From: Viridibacterium silvisoli | GTDB taxonomy: Bacteria; Pseudomonadota; Gammaproteobacteria; Burkholderiales; Rhodocyclaceae | Direction: 5' to 3' | Assembly: GCF_036017035.1 (NCBI RefSeq) | Contig: NZ_JAYXHS010000003.1 | Location: 1 to 64,000, forward strand | DNA: 64,000 nucleotides | Shown here: one piece after another, positions 44,879-53,871 of the stretch | Numbering within the stretch: position 1 is the stretch's first letter | How the letters are laid out: each line of letters begins with the position of its first letter | Position numbers and translations under genes: made by a program | Notes under the pieces: model-generated | Told to the model about the DNA's origin: nothing | Seen by the model: only the letters and a program-made list of their open reading frames with translations | The model's database searches: none

Positions 44879-45142
44879 GTTTCCGGTAATCGCGCTGGCC
44901 CGGAATGGCCCGGCTGGCTCGCCCCATCTCCACATGGTCGCCGGGAAAAATATTTGATGGGCATGACCCTCCGAATTGCCGTGCCGCACAACGTCACCCC
45001 GAGCGCGCCTGACGGCGACCACAGCCAGACAACGCAGGCCACACAGCCTCGAACGCTTCGACAAGACGCAGAACGCATGTTGTTTCACCGTGCAATTGCA
45101 GCATTGGCCGACCGCGAAATCTCCTTGACTATGCAAAATTTT

Positions 45143-45195
45143 GTTACCAGACTTTGCGAACGTTACCGGTAACAAGTTGATTTGTTATCGGTCTC
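45143..45195 (+). promoter_or_regulatory. LacI-type operators before pel2
   Basis: A half-site GTTACC at 45143, a perfect GTTACCGGTAAC at 45162-45173 and a degenerate GTTATCGGTCTC at 45184-45195. The full and degenerate copies start 22 bases apart, different from the 33-base spacing of pairs A and B. The last copy starts inside a TTGTTA that may be a -35 region. Confidence 0.65.
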
Positions 45196-45240
45196 GTAAA
45201 GAAGTTGATGCATTAACTCAACCAAGAAGGAGACAAAAGA

Positions 45241-45942
45241 ATGTATAGCAAACTGTTGCTCGGCCTGTGTCTTACCGCAGTTGTTTCATCTGTTTCCGCA
45301 ACAACCACCATCTCGGGCACGAAGGACTACGGCGGTGCCACCGTCGGCACATCCTGCGACGGCTCCAGCGAAAGCCAGTCGCCAGTCTTCGTCCTGACCG
45401 ACGGTGCAACGATCAAGAACGTGGTGATCAAGGCCGGTGGCGGCGCTGATGGCATTCACTGCCTCGGCTCCTGCACCCTGTCCAGCGTCAAGTGGAACGA
45501 CGTCTGCGAAGACGCCGCCACCATGAAGGGCGGGTCCGGCAAGACCATGAATGTCTCGGGCGGCACGGCGCTGTATGCCAGCGACAAGGTCTTCCAGCAC
45601 AACGGCATCGGCTCGACGGTCAACATCAGCGGCTTCTACGCCAACACGATCGGCAAGCTGTATCGCTCGTGCGGTAACTGCGCCAGCAATGGCGGTCCGC
45701 GCAAGGTGAACATCAGCAACACGACGGTGGCCAACGTCAGCGCTTCGGTTGTTGGCGTGAATGGCAACTTCGGCGACGTTGCCACCATCACGACGCTGAA
45801 GGTGCAAGGGTGGAAGAAGGGCAGCCCGGCGATCTGCGTGAACTACAAGGGCGTACAGAGCGGCTCCGAGTCCTCGAAGATTGGTGAAGAGTGGAGCTCT
45901 ACCGCCTGCAAGGTTTCGACCAGCAACATCACCGCGTATTGA
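45241..45942 (+). CDS. Secreted PL3 pectate lyase (paralogue)
   Basis: 233-aa paralogue of the upstream lyase; most of the beta-helix is conserved (TISGTKDYGGATVGT, DGIHCLGSC, VCEDAATMKGGSGKTM, NTIGKLYRSCGNC) and the signal peptide begins with the same 14 residues. Differences are concentrated in the loops (for example the NGGPRKVNISNTTVANVSA region) and C-terminus, so the two enzymes may differ in substrate preference. Good ribosome site AGGAGA. Clearly a tandem duplication that has diverged. Confidence 0.88.
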   Translation: MYSKLLLGLCLTAVVSSVSATTTISGTKDYGGATVGTSCDGSSESQSPVFVLTDGATIKNVVIKAGGGADGIHCLGSCTLSSVKWNDVCEDAATMKGGSGKTMNVSGGTALYASDKVFQHNGIGSTVNISGFYANTIGKLYRSCGNCASNGGPRKVNISNTTVANVSASVVGVNGNFGDVATITTLKVQGWKKGSPAICVNYKGVQSGSESSKIGEEWSSTACKVSTSNITAY

Positions 45943-45954
45943 TTGCAGGACCTT

Positions 45955-45984
45955 GCCGCGCGCTTCTGTAAAGCGCGGCATTTT
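45955..45984 (+). terminator. First hairpin after pel2
   Basis: Imperfect stem GCCGCGCGCTT/AAGCGCGGC with a GC bulge, followed by ATTTTC. It lies 13 bases after the pel2 stop. Confidence 0.6.
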
Positions 45985-45995
45985 CTTCGCAGCGA

Positions 45996-46020
45996 GCCCC
46001 GCCAGACCGGCGGGGCTTTT
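45996..46020 (+). terminator. Second terminator after pel2
   Basis: Stem GCCCCGCC/GGCGGGGC with a 5-base loop and TTTT. It separates the lyase from the TPR genes. Confidence 0.75.
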
Positions 46021-46079
46021 GTTCGAACAGGCCTCGCAGTCCGCAAATCAACCGCACAAGAACCGCACAAGAAGCGCTC

Positions 46080-48506
46080 ATGAACAAACGCAGTACGTCC
46101 CCTGCCCGGTCACGCCCGCATGCACAGGCTGCGGACCCTCTCGCCGGTTTCGTCAGCCGTGCGCTAAGCCTGCACCGGCAAGGCGAATTGGGCGAAGCAG
46201 AGAAGCTTTACACCTACGTGCTCACACACAATGCCCGCCACTTCGATGCCCTGCACATGCTGGGTGTCACCCATATGCAGAGCGCTCGCGAAAGCTCGGG
46301 TATCGACTTGATCGGCCAAGCACTGGCGATTCAACCCTCACGTGCCGACGCCTGGATCAACCTTGGTAACGGCCAGACCCGCATCGGCCAGCACGAAGAC
46401 GCTTTGCACAGTTTCGGCGAAGCCATCCGCCTGCAACCAAACAACGCCCACGCGCACTACAACTGCGGTCTCGCACTCGCCAGCCTGCAACGCCATGTTG
46501 CGGCGGCAGACAGCCACACCCGCGCGCTCGCGCTCGATCCACGCCACGCCGATGCATTCAACGGCCTCGGCAACGCGCTGCGCGCGGCTGGCCGATTCAA
46601 CGAAGCACTGTCGGCCCTCGACAAGGCCATCGCCATACGCCCTGACTTTGCAGAGGCCTTCAACAATCGGGGATTGGTCTTCGCTGCTCAAGAACAGTTC
46701 GACGCGGCACTTCACAGCTACGACCAGGCACTCGCCCTACGCAACATCTACCCGGAAGCACACAACAACCGCGGCAACGCACTGCGCGCTGCAGGCCGCG
46801 TTGCTGAATCGCTTACCGCTTTCGATACAGCCATCACCCTCCGCCCAAGCTATGCCGAAGCATTCAACAATCGCGGCAATGCCTTGCACGCGGCGGGCGA
46901 CTTGAAGGAAGCGCTCGCCGCTTTCGACGCAGCGCTCGCCATTCGCCCGCGTTACGCAGAAGCGCTCAATAATCGCGGGCTCGCACTGAACGCCTTGCGA
47001 CGATACGACGCAGCCTTGCACAGCTACGAGCAGGCCCTCGACATCCGCCCCGAATACGCCGAAGCCCTGAGCAATCTCGGCCTCACACTCTCCACACTGG
47101 ATCAGCCAGCTGCGGCCGCACGGTGCTTTGAACGCGCGCTTGTCCTGAACCCGGAGTTCTTCGCTGCGCGCATCAATCTCGGCAAGACCCTGGTCGACCT
47201 GAATCGACTCGATGAAGCGATCAAGACAACGTCTCATGTGCTTGCAGCCCAACCCGACAACGCGGCTGCCCTCAACAACATGGGCCACGCACTGTCAGCA
47301 CAGAACAAGCCGGAACAAGCGCTGCGCTTCTACGAACAGGCGCTCGCCCTGCGCCCCGGCGACGCGGAAAGTCTCAATAACCGGGGCAGCGCACTGGCCA
47401 GCCTGCAACGCTACGACCAGGCCATGCAGAGCTTCGAACAAGCCCTCACACAAGCGCCTGCGCACGCCCGCACCTTCAGCAATCGCGGCCTCGCATTTGC
47501 CGAACAGAACCAGCACCGCGAGGCCCTCGACAACTATGCCAATGCGTTGAGTCTGGATCCTGGCTATGCCAGCGCCCACTGGAACAAGGCGCTATCGCTG
47601 CTTTCACTGGGGCACTTCAACGAGGGCCTGGCCGAGTACGAGTGGCGCTGGCGCCTGCCCAGCTTCGGCGCTGCGCGCAGCTTCGCCTGCCCGCGCTGGC
47701 ATGGCACGGAAGACATTGCCGGCAAGCGCATCCTGTTGTGGGCAGAACAAGGCCTGGGCGACACGGTGCAGTTCTGCCGCTACGTCACGTTGCTCGCCGC
47801 ACGCGGTGCAGAAGTGGTCCTCGAAGTACAGGCACCGTTGGTGGCGCTGCTGCAATCCCTGAGCGGCGTATCCGCCGTCATCACGCAAGGCGAACCGCTG
47901 CCCGGCGCCGATTTCGAATGCTCGCTGCTGAGCCTGCCCTTCGTACTGGGCACGCGCCTGGAAACGATTCCTGCTTCGCGCGCCTATCTCTCCGCACCGC
48001 CGGACAAGCTGCCCTATTGGCAAAAATGCATCGGCCAGCAACGCGGCCTGAAAATCGGCATCGCCTGCTCTGGCAATGCGCAGCAGGCCAATGATCGCAA
48101 TCGCTCCATGCCGCTCGAGCTGTTCGCCCCGCTCCTGACCGAAGGGCGCAGCGTCTTCCTGATGCAAACGGAATGTCGCGAGCGCGACCTGCCGTTTCTC
48201 GAAGCCCATCCCCAGATCCACGACCTGCGCAGCGAGCTGCACGATTTCTCGGACACGGCGGCAGCCATCAGCCAGCTCGATCTGCTGGTCAGCGTCTGCA
48301 CCTCGGTCGCTCACGTAGGTGGCGCAATCGGCGCGCCAATGGCCGTCATGCTGCCCTACTCGCCAGACTGGCGCTGGCTGCTCGAGCGCGACAACAGCCC
48401 GTGGTACCCAAGTGCCCAGCTGTATCGCCAGCGCACGATCGGCAACTGGGCCGATCCGATCCGGCAGCTCACCGAGGCACTGTCACAAGGCCTGCAGATA
48501 CGCTGA
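46080..48506 (+). CDS. Large TPR protein with glycosyltransferase-like C-terminus
   Basis: 808 aa. The first 520 residues are a long array of about 14 tetratricopeptide-type repeats of 34 residues (recurrent ALNNRG, EALAAFDxAL units). The last 270 residues resemble a GT-B glycosyltransferase of the heptosyltransferase/family-9-like group: WAEQGLGDTVQFCRYVTLLAARGAEVVLEVQ, GIACSGNAQQANDRNRSMPLELFAPLL, and DLLVSVCTSVAHVGGAIGAPMAVMLPYSPDWRWLLERDNSPWY. Such TPR-GT proteins occur near flagellar, pilin and surface-sugar genes, but the substrate is unknown. There is no signal peptide. Ribosome site is weak. It is followed 16 bases later by a paralogue. Confidence 0.75.
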   Translation: MNKRSTSPARSRPHAQAADPLAGFVSRALSLHRQGELGEAEKLYTYVLTHNARHFDALHMLGVTHMQSARESSGIDLIGQALAIQPSRADAWINLGNGQTRIGQHEDALHSFGEAIRLQPNNAHAHYNCGLALASLQRHVAAADSHTRALALDPRHADAFNGLGNALRAAGRFNEALSALDKAIAIRPDFAEAFNNRGLVFAAQEQFDAALHSYDQALALRNIYPEAHNNRGNALRAAGRVAESLTAFDTAITLRPSYAEAFNNRGNALHAAGDLKEALAAFDAALAIRPRYAEALNNRGLALNALRRYDAALHSYEQALDIRPEYAEALSNLGLTLSTLDQPAAAARCFERALVLNPEFFAARINLGKTLVDLNRLDEAIKTTSHVLAAQPDNAAALNNMGHALSAQNKPEQALRFYEQALALRPGDAESLNNRGSALASLQRYDQAMQSFEQALTQAPAHARTFSNRGLAFAEQNQHREALDNYANALSLDPGYASAHWNKALSLLSLGHFNEGLAEYEWRWRLPSFGAARSFACPRWHGTEDIAGKRILLWAEQGLGDTVQFCRYVTLLAARGAEVVLEVQAPLVALLQSLSGVSAVITQGEPLPGADFECSLLSLPFVLGTRLETIPASRAYLSAPPDKLPYWQKCIGQQRGLKIGIACSGNAQQANDRNRSMPLELFAPLLTEGRSVFLMQTECRERDLPFLEAHPQIHDLRSELHDFSDTAAAISQLDLLVSVCTSVAHVGGAIGAPMAVMLPYSPDWRWLLERDNSPWYPSAQLYRQRTIGNWADPIRQLTEALSQGLQIR

Positions 48507-48522
48507 CCGCTAGAATTGCGGC

Positions 48523-50349
48523 ATGAGCAAACGCACACCGCCTCGCCCAGCCACGCAGGGCAAACACCGCCCGGCAAAGGCCGACCCCCATGCGGGCTTT
48601 CTTGCCCAGGCGATGGCTGCCCACCAGCAAGGCAAGCTTGCTGACGCCGAGCGCGGCTACACCTTCATCCTCGACAAGGATCCGCAGCACTTCGATGCGC
48701 TGCACTATCTGGGCATCGTAAAGATGCAGCTGGGTCAGACAGAGCATGGCATTGCCCTCGTTGAGCAAGCCTTGCGGATCCGCCCGGACGCAGCCGACGC
48801 CCTGTCCAATCTTTCGAACGGCCTGATGCGCGCACGGCGTTACGACGAAGCGCTGGCCTGCCTGGATCGCTCGCTCACCTTGTCGCCAGCACAACCGGAA
48901 GCCCTGACCAATCGCGGCGTCGCGCTAGGCAATCTAGGGCGCCACGAAGAAGCGGCCGCCTCACATGCGCGCGCCCTGCAGATTCGCCCGGCCTTTCTTG
49001 AGGCCCTCAACAACCACGGCAATGCCTTGCGCGCACTGGGCAGGTTCGACGAGGCGCTGGCAGCCTATGACAAAGCCCTCGCGCTGCGCGCGGCCTATCC
49101 CGAGGCACTCAATAATCGCGGCCTCGCCCTGAGTGAACTGCGCCGCTTCGACGAAGCCCTCGCCTCGCACGACAAGGCCCTTGGCCTGCGCGCCAACTAT
49201 CCGGAAGCCCTCAACAATCGTGGCAATGCGCTCAAGGAGCTGCGCCGCTTCGATGAGGCAATCGCCAGCTACGATCAGGCGCTTAGCCTGAAGCCCGACT
49301 ACGGGGAAGCGTTATACAACCGCGGCAACACCTTCAGTGCACAGAACCGTCACGCCGAAGCCGTCGTGGCCTACGACGCAGCGCTGGCGATCCAATCTGC
49401 ATATCCTGACGCGCACTGGAACAAAGGCATCTCGCAGCTGCTGCAGGGGCAACTGATCGCGGGTTGGCAACAATATGAGTGGCGCTGGCAGCTCAAAGGC
49501 GCGGATGCGCCACGCGACTTCAACTGCCCGCGCTGGGATGGCCACAGCGATATCCGCGGCCAGCGCTTGCTGCTATGGGCCGAGCAAGGCCTGGGCGATA
49601 CGCTCCAGTTCTGCCGCTACGCCACACTGCTGGCACAGCGCGGCGTAGAAGTCATCCTCGAGGTACAGCCGCCACTGGCACGCCTGCTGGGTTCGCTGGA
49701 AGGTGCGACACGCATCGTCGCGCGAGGCGATGAGCTGCCGACGACGGACCTTCACTTTCCGCTTCTGAGCATGCCCATGGCATTCAATACAATCGTGCCA
49801 GGCATACCTGCCAGCGTGCCCTACCTGACTGCAAGCGGCGAGGAGCAGGACGAATGGCAGCAACGCATCGCCACGCTGGCTGGCGACGGCACGCAGCGCA
49901 AGCAACGTATCGGCCTCGCCTGCTCGGGTAATCCAAAGCTCGCCAATGACCGCAATCGCTCGATCCCGCTGGAGAAATTCCTGCCGCTGCTGGAGGCCGA
50001 TGCCAGCTTCTTTCTCATGCAGAAGGATTGCCGCCCGGCCGATGCAGCGTGGCTTGCCGGGCAACCGCGCATTCACGATCTGCGCGAGCACTTCAGCGAC
50101 TTCTCCGATACCGCCGCAGCGCTGACGCAACTCGATCTGCTGGTTACGGTCGACACCTCTGTGGCGCATCTTGCCGGCGCACTCGGCACCCCCGTCGCCC
50201 TGCTCCTGCCCTTCGTACCGGACTGGCGCTGGTTGCTGCAGCGGAACGACAGCCCCTGGTATCCCGGCATGCGCCTGTATCGTCAGCCTGCCATCGGCGA
50301 CTGGGACAGCGTGCTGGCAGAAGTCAGGAGAACCGCGCTCGCCAGATAG
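48523..50349 (+). CDS. TPR protein with glycosyltransferase-like C-terminus (paralogue)
   Basis: 608 aa, the same architecture as the previous protein with about eight TPR units (residues 20-310) instead of about 14, and a C-terminal domain that aligns block for block: WAEQGLGDTLQFCRYATLLAQRGVEVILEVQ, GLACSGNPKLANDRNRSIPLEKFLPLL, DLLVTVDTSVAHLAGALGTPVALLLPFVPDWRWLLQRNDSPWY. The key difference is TVDTSVAH versus SVCTSVAH. Likely a tandem duplication with repeat loss. The start, ATG 48523, is 16 bases after the previous stop, so the two are co-transcribed. Confidence 0.75.
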   Translation: MSKRTPPRPATQGKHRPAKADPHAGFLAQAMAAHQQGKLADAERGYTFILDKDPQHFDALHYLGIVKMQLGQTEHGIALVEQALRIRPDAADALSNLSNGLMRARRYDEALACLDRSLTLSPAQPEALTNRGVALGNLGRHEEAAASHARALQIRPAFLEALNNHGNALRALGRFDEALAAYDKALALRAAYPEALNNRGLALSELRRFDEALASHDKALGLRANYPEALNNRGNALKELRRFDEAIASYDQALSLKPDYGEALYNRGNTFSAQNRHAEAVVAYDAALAIQSAYPDAHWNKGISQLLQGQLIAGWQQYEWRWQLKGADAPRDFNCPRWDGHSDIRGQRLLLWAEQGLGDTLQFCRYATLLAQRGVEVILEVQPPLARLLGSLEGATRIVARGDELPTTDLHFPLLSMPMAFNTIVPGIPASVPYLTASGEEQDEWQQRIATLAGDGTQRKQRIGLACSGNPKLANDRNRSIPLEKFLPLLEADASFFLMQKDCRPADAAWLAGQPRIHDLREHFSDFSDTAAALTQLDLLVTVDTSVAHLAGALGTPVALLLPFVPDWRWLLQRNDSPWYPGMRLYRQPAIGDWDSVLAEVRRTALAR

Positions 50350-50350
50350 A

Positions 50351-50385
50351 AAAGCCGGCGGGGATCTCTCCCGGCCGGCCTTTTC
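50351..50385. terminator. Terminator between TPR gene and BNR lipoprotein gene
   Basis: GCCGGC...GCCGGC arms around a GC-rich centre, with A-run on the left and TTTT on the right, serving both converging genes. Confidence 0.7.
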
Positions 50386-50402
50386 AGCAAAGCTGCCCCT
50401 GC

Positions 50403-52559
50403 TTATTTTGCGTGGATGGGCGCGCGCTGCAACACGGTAATGCGATCGCCATACAGCACCAGATTTCCCGACAGGGGATCTGCCGTGATCGACTTGATAC
50501 GCGATCCGGTATTGGTCTTCAGTGGCGTCCAGCTCTTGCCGGAATCCACCGAGCGCAGCACCACGCCGCCACGACCGGCAAGCAGGATGGCATTGCTGCC
50601 CGGCTCGATGGAGAAAGCACGCACCAAGGCTTCGGTACCGATTGCCACCGGCGTCCAGCTCTTACCCTCGTCTTCCGAACGCAACACGGTGCCACCATCG
50701 CCTGCGATCAGCAGGGCCTTGCTCTTCGGATCGGCCATGATGGAGCCAAGCAGACGCGTGCTGCCGCTCTCGACACTTGCCCAGGTCTTGCCACCATCCG
50801 CCGAACGCAGGATGAGGCCCTTGGAACCCACGAGCTCGAAGAGATTGCGCGCCGAATCAAAGATGCCGCCGTACAGCGTGGCCGTCGTCCCTGTCGGCAC
50901 CAGCGTCCAGGTCTTGCCGGCATCGTCCGAGCGCGCCAGCGCGCCATCAGCGCCATATACCCACATCGTGCCCGAATTGGCATCGACCTCGCCGCGGAAG
51001 AAAGCGGCATCTACGAGCACCGGCAAAGCCGTCTCGCGACTACCGCCATCTTCCACCAGCGCCATGGCACCACTGTCGCCATACAGCACGACGGCACCCG
51101 TTTTCGGATGGGTGATGAAGCCCTGATACACGGGGCCTTGCTTGCTGCCGAATTTCCACGACTTGCCGCCGTCGCCTGACAGCAACCACGAGCTCTGCCC
51201 GCCCGCAGCCACCATCGATTTGCTGACAGGCTCGTAACCAATCTTGAACAAGTAGGCGGGCTCGACCAACTGCTTCATCACCGACGACTCCCAGGTGATG
51301 CCACCATCACGCGAGCGCGCAGTCATGCGATTCGCACCCACAGCGATCAAATCACCCGAAGCGGGCTCGACGGCAACACCGTGCACGTATTCCGGCACAC
51401 CCGCAGACACCGTCTTCCATGTCTTGCCCGCGTCGTTCGAAGTCGTCACCCAGCCGGTACCGCCCGCCGCCACCACGGCACCGCTCTTGGCGTCGAACAC
51501 GACACCATTGAGCGTGCGTTGCTCGCCAGCACTGACGAGCTGCCAGGTCTTGCCAAGATCGTCGGAGTTCATCGTCAAACCACCGTCACCCACCGCCACC
51601 AGCTTCGTAGCGGACACCTGCGCCAGTTTCGCGAAGGACACGCCGTTCGGTGTGCTCAGCGTCGTCCAGGTCTTGCCGCCATCTTCCGAACGCGCCACCT
51701 TGCCGCCGGTTGCCAGCGTGATCAGCGTGCCGCTCGCAGGATCCTGCAGCATATGGATGATGTGCTCGGTGCCGGACTCGACGACACGCCAGGTCTTGCC
51801 GCCATCGCTCGAACGCGTGATCTTGCCATTGGCCACACCCGCGATCAGGTCACCACTGCGCTGTTCGACAATGAGGGTCGTAAAGGCTTCATCCGTCCCG
51901 CTGCTTGCCAGGCTCCAGCTGCGGCCTTCGTCGCTCGAGACGAGCGCCACGCCCTGCCCACCCAGTGCTACGACGGTACCGTGCCTGGCATCTCCCGCCA
52001 GCAGCCCAAGCCCCACTGGGGCTGGCAAGGGCACGCGCTGCCAATTTATACCGCCGTCTTCCGAACGCAGGATCAGGCCGTCCACGCCAGCCGCAATGAC
52101 GAACTTGCCTTGCGGATCGGCATATGCCGCCTGCAAGTTGGAAGTCACGCCGACGTTCACCGCCGTCCAGTGCTTGCCCTCGTCTTCCGAATACACGAGC
52201 GCACCTTCGGTACCGACCGCAACCAGTCGTTTCGTACCCGGCACACTGATCAGCTGTTGCAACGAAGCGGTGGTCGCGGGCTCACCCTGGCTCCAGCTTG
52301 CGCCGCCATTGTCGCTGCGCCACACGGCACCGTCGGTACCGACGGCCATCACGACACCGTTTTCAAGACGGACAATGCTGTAGAGGGAGGGGTTGGTCAC
52401 AACGGCGTGATACTCGCCCGGCTGATCGCCGAGCTCCGCCGCGGTACGGGACGCGCCCGGGCGGTTGCACCCGCTCAGGGCAAGGGTCATCAGCGCAACA
52501 GATAGCAGCGAAAAAAGCTTTCGCGAAAGCGGCACCGATCTCGTGGGCACTCGAATCAT
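50403..52559 (-). CDS. Lipoprotein with 14 BNR/YCF48-like repeats
   Basis: 718 aa from ATG 52559 with AGGAGA upstream. The N-terminus KLFSLLSVALMTLALSGC has a lipobox (L-S-G-C), so it is exported and lipidated. I count 14 occurrences of the beta-propeller motif of type S-x-D-x-G-x-x-W (for example RSDNGGASW, RSEDGGKTW, RSADGGKTW, RSVDSGKSW), spread at about 40-50-residue intervals from residue 80 to the end. Two seven-bladed propellers would fit. YCF48-like proteins act in photosystem assembly in other organisms, which is not relevant here; the function is unknown. Divergent from two pseudopilin genes. Confidence 0.75.
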   Translation of the reverse strand: MIRVPTRSVPLSRKLFSLLSVALMTLALSGCNRPGASRTAAELGDQPGEYHAVVTNPSLYSIVRLENGVVMAVGTDGAVWRSDNGGASWSQGEPATTASLQQLISVPGTKRLVAVGTEGALVYSEDEGKHWTAVNVGVTSNLQAAYADPQGKFVIAAGVDGLILRSEDGGINWQRVPLPAPVGLGLLAGDARHGTVVALGGQGVALVSSDEGRSWSLASSGTDEAFTTLIVEQRSGDLIAGVANGKITRSSDGGKTWRVVESGTEHIIHMLQDPASGTLITLATGGKVARSEDGGKTWTTLSTPNGVSFAKLAQVSATKLVAVGDGGLTMNSDDLGKTWQLVSAGEQRTLNGVVFDAKSGAVVAAGGTGWVTTSNDAGKTWKTVSAGVPEYVHGVAVEPASGDLIAVGANRMTARSRDGGITWESSVMKQLVEPAYLFKIGYEPVSKSMVAAGGQSSWLLSGDGGKSWKFGSKQGPVYQGFITHPKTGAVVLYGDSGAMALVEDGGSRETALPVLVDAAFFRGEVDANSGTMWVYGADGALARSDDAGKTWTLVPTGTTATLYGGIFDSARNLFELVGSKGLILRSADGGKTWASVESGSTRLLGSIMADPKSKALLIAGDGGTVLRSEDEGKSWTPVAIGTEALVRAFSIEPGSNAILLAGRGGVVLRSVDSGKSWTPLKTNTGSRIKSITADPLSGNLVLYGDRITVLQRAPIHAK

Positions 52560-52809
52560 TGAAGTCTCCTGTCGGACCTGAAGGCCCGATTTCTTTTGGT
52601 TGAATCTGCCTGCCTGATCTGTCAGCCCGAGCCCTTATCTAGTGTTGTTCACCATGCTGTGACGCAATGGCGCGCTCAAGCGGCGTTGCAGTGTACTTGA
52701 GCCCCCGGCTTTGCCCAACATTGCGGCACAGCACATGGACTCGTGGGGGCTGTGCGTGCAGAATGCGCGCTCACCCATACTTCTGTGTGCCCGCAGCCAA
52801 CCTCTTGCG

Positions 52810-53337
52810 ATGCTTCACACCTTGACGTATCACCCTGCCCCGCGCACGCATCATGCCCATGCGCTCATCGCGCGCCGCGGCTTCAGCCTCATTGAATTGC
52901 TGATCACGCTGGCCATCCTGGCCGTACTCGCAAGCATCGCCGTGCCAATCGCCCAGGTCTCGGTGCAGCGCGCCAAGGAACAGGAGCTGCGCCTCGCGTT
53001 GCGCGAGATCCGCCTGGCTATCGACAAGTACAAGACCGCATCGGACCAGGGCGTGATCGCCTCCGAAGTCGGCTCACCCGGCTACCCCAAGACGCTTGAT
53101 GACCTGGTGCTGGGCAAGGTAGACCAACGCACATCCGCTGGCCGCAAGATCTACTTCCTGCGCCGCATTCCACGTGACCCATTGGCCGATGACCCGACGA
53201 TTCCAGACGTGGAAACCTGGGGCAAGCGCAGCTATGCCAGCGATGCCAGTGACCCGCGTGAAGGAGACGATGTTTACGACGTCTACTCCAGGTCCGAAGG
53301 CACTGGCCTCAACGGCATCCCCTACAAGCGCTGGTAA
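52810..53337 (+). CDS. GspG-like prepilin/pseudopilin
   Basis: 175 aa from ATG 52810; an in-frame upstream extension exists but passes through non-coding-looking sequence. The leader (about 25 residues, ending RRG) is cleaved before FSLIELLITLAILAVLASIAVP with Glu at +5. The body resembles type II secretion major pseudopilin GspG (RLALREIRLAIDKYK, GYPKTLDDLV, FLRRIPRDPLADDP, DDVYDVYS). It is 10 bases from the next pseudopilin. No other T2SS gene is in the window. Confidence 0.8.
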   Translation: MLHTLTYHPAPRTHHAHALIARRGFSLIELLITLAILAVLASIAVPIAQVSVQRAKEQELRLALREIRLAIDKYKTASDQGVIASEVGSPGYPKTLDDLVLGKVDQRTSAGRKIYFLRRIPRDPLADDPTIPDVETWGKRSYASDASDPREGDDVYDVYSRSEGTGLNGIPYKRW

Positions 53338-53346
53338 GGGCATCAC

Positions 53347-53856
53347 ATGCGCGTCAGGGCTCGCGGCTTCACCTATATCGGCCTGCTGGTCATCGTGGCC
53401 ATCATCGCGGTTGTCGCGGCGGGCGCGGTGCAGGTGGGTGCGGTCACGCAACGGCGCTACGCCGAAGACGAGCTGCTCGCCGTCGGCCTCGAGTTCAAGG
53501 CAGCAGTCCGCAGTTACTTCGAGGCAACGCCGGTCGGCACACCTTCCGCGGCGCCCAACAGCCTCGACGATCTGTTGCGCGACCCACGCTACCCCAGCGT
53601 CAAACGCCACTTGCGCAAGATCTACAACGATCCGCTGACCGGCAAGCCTGACTGGGGACTCGTGCGCTCTGCCGAAGGCGGCATCCTCGGCGTCTATAGC
53701 AAGGCAGAAGGCAAACCGATCCGCCAGGACAACTTCCCCGATGAGTTCTTCCACTTCAGGGGCAAAAAAAACTACCGCGGCTGGGTGTTCGTGTATGGCG
53801 TCGTGTGTACCGACGAAGGCTGCGAATTGCCGAATCGGGAAAACCGCACCGACTAG
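53347..53856 (+). CDS. GspG-like pseudopilin lacking Glu+5
   Basis: 169 aa. Leader MRVRARG is followed by FTYIGLLVIVAIIAVVAAGA; the residue at +5 after the cleavage Gly is Gly rather than the usual Glu, which is known to matter for assembly in other pilins. The body (LDDLLRDPRYPSVKRHLRKIYNDPLTGKPDWGLVRS) resembles GspG/minor pseudopilin. A cysteine pair CTDEGC near the C-terminus could form a loop. Likely co-transcribed with the preceding gene as a partner subunit. Confidence 0.75.
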   Translation: MRVRARGFTYIGLLVIVAIIAVVAAGAVQVGAVTQRRYAEDELLAVGLEFKAAVRSYFEATPVGTPSAAPNSLDDLLRDPRYPSVKRHLRKIYNDPLTGKPDWGLVRSAEGGILGVYSKAEGKPIRQDNFPDEFFHFRGKKNYRGWVFVYGVVCTDEGCELPNRENRTD

Positions 53857-53871
53857 GTTTGACCTGAGGCG

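Noticed and set aside
44825..45175. 116-codon minus-strand frame between the two pectate lyase genes
   Set aside because: Covers the pel1 terminator and pel2 operator; no recognisable product and poor composition.
52711..52809. Longer N-terminus for the first GspG-like protein
   Set aside because: The extra 33 codons lack a ribosome site and would give an implausibly long prepilin leader.
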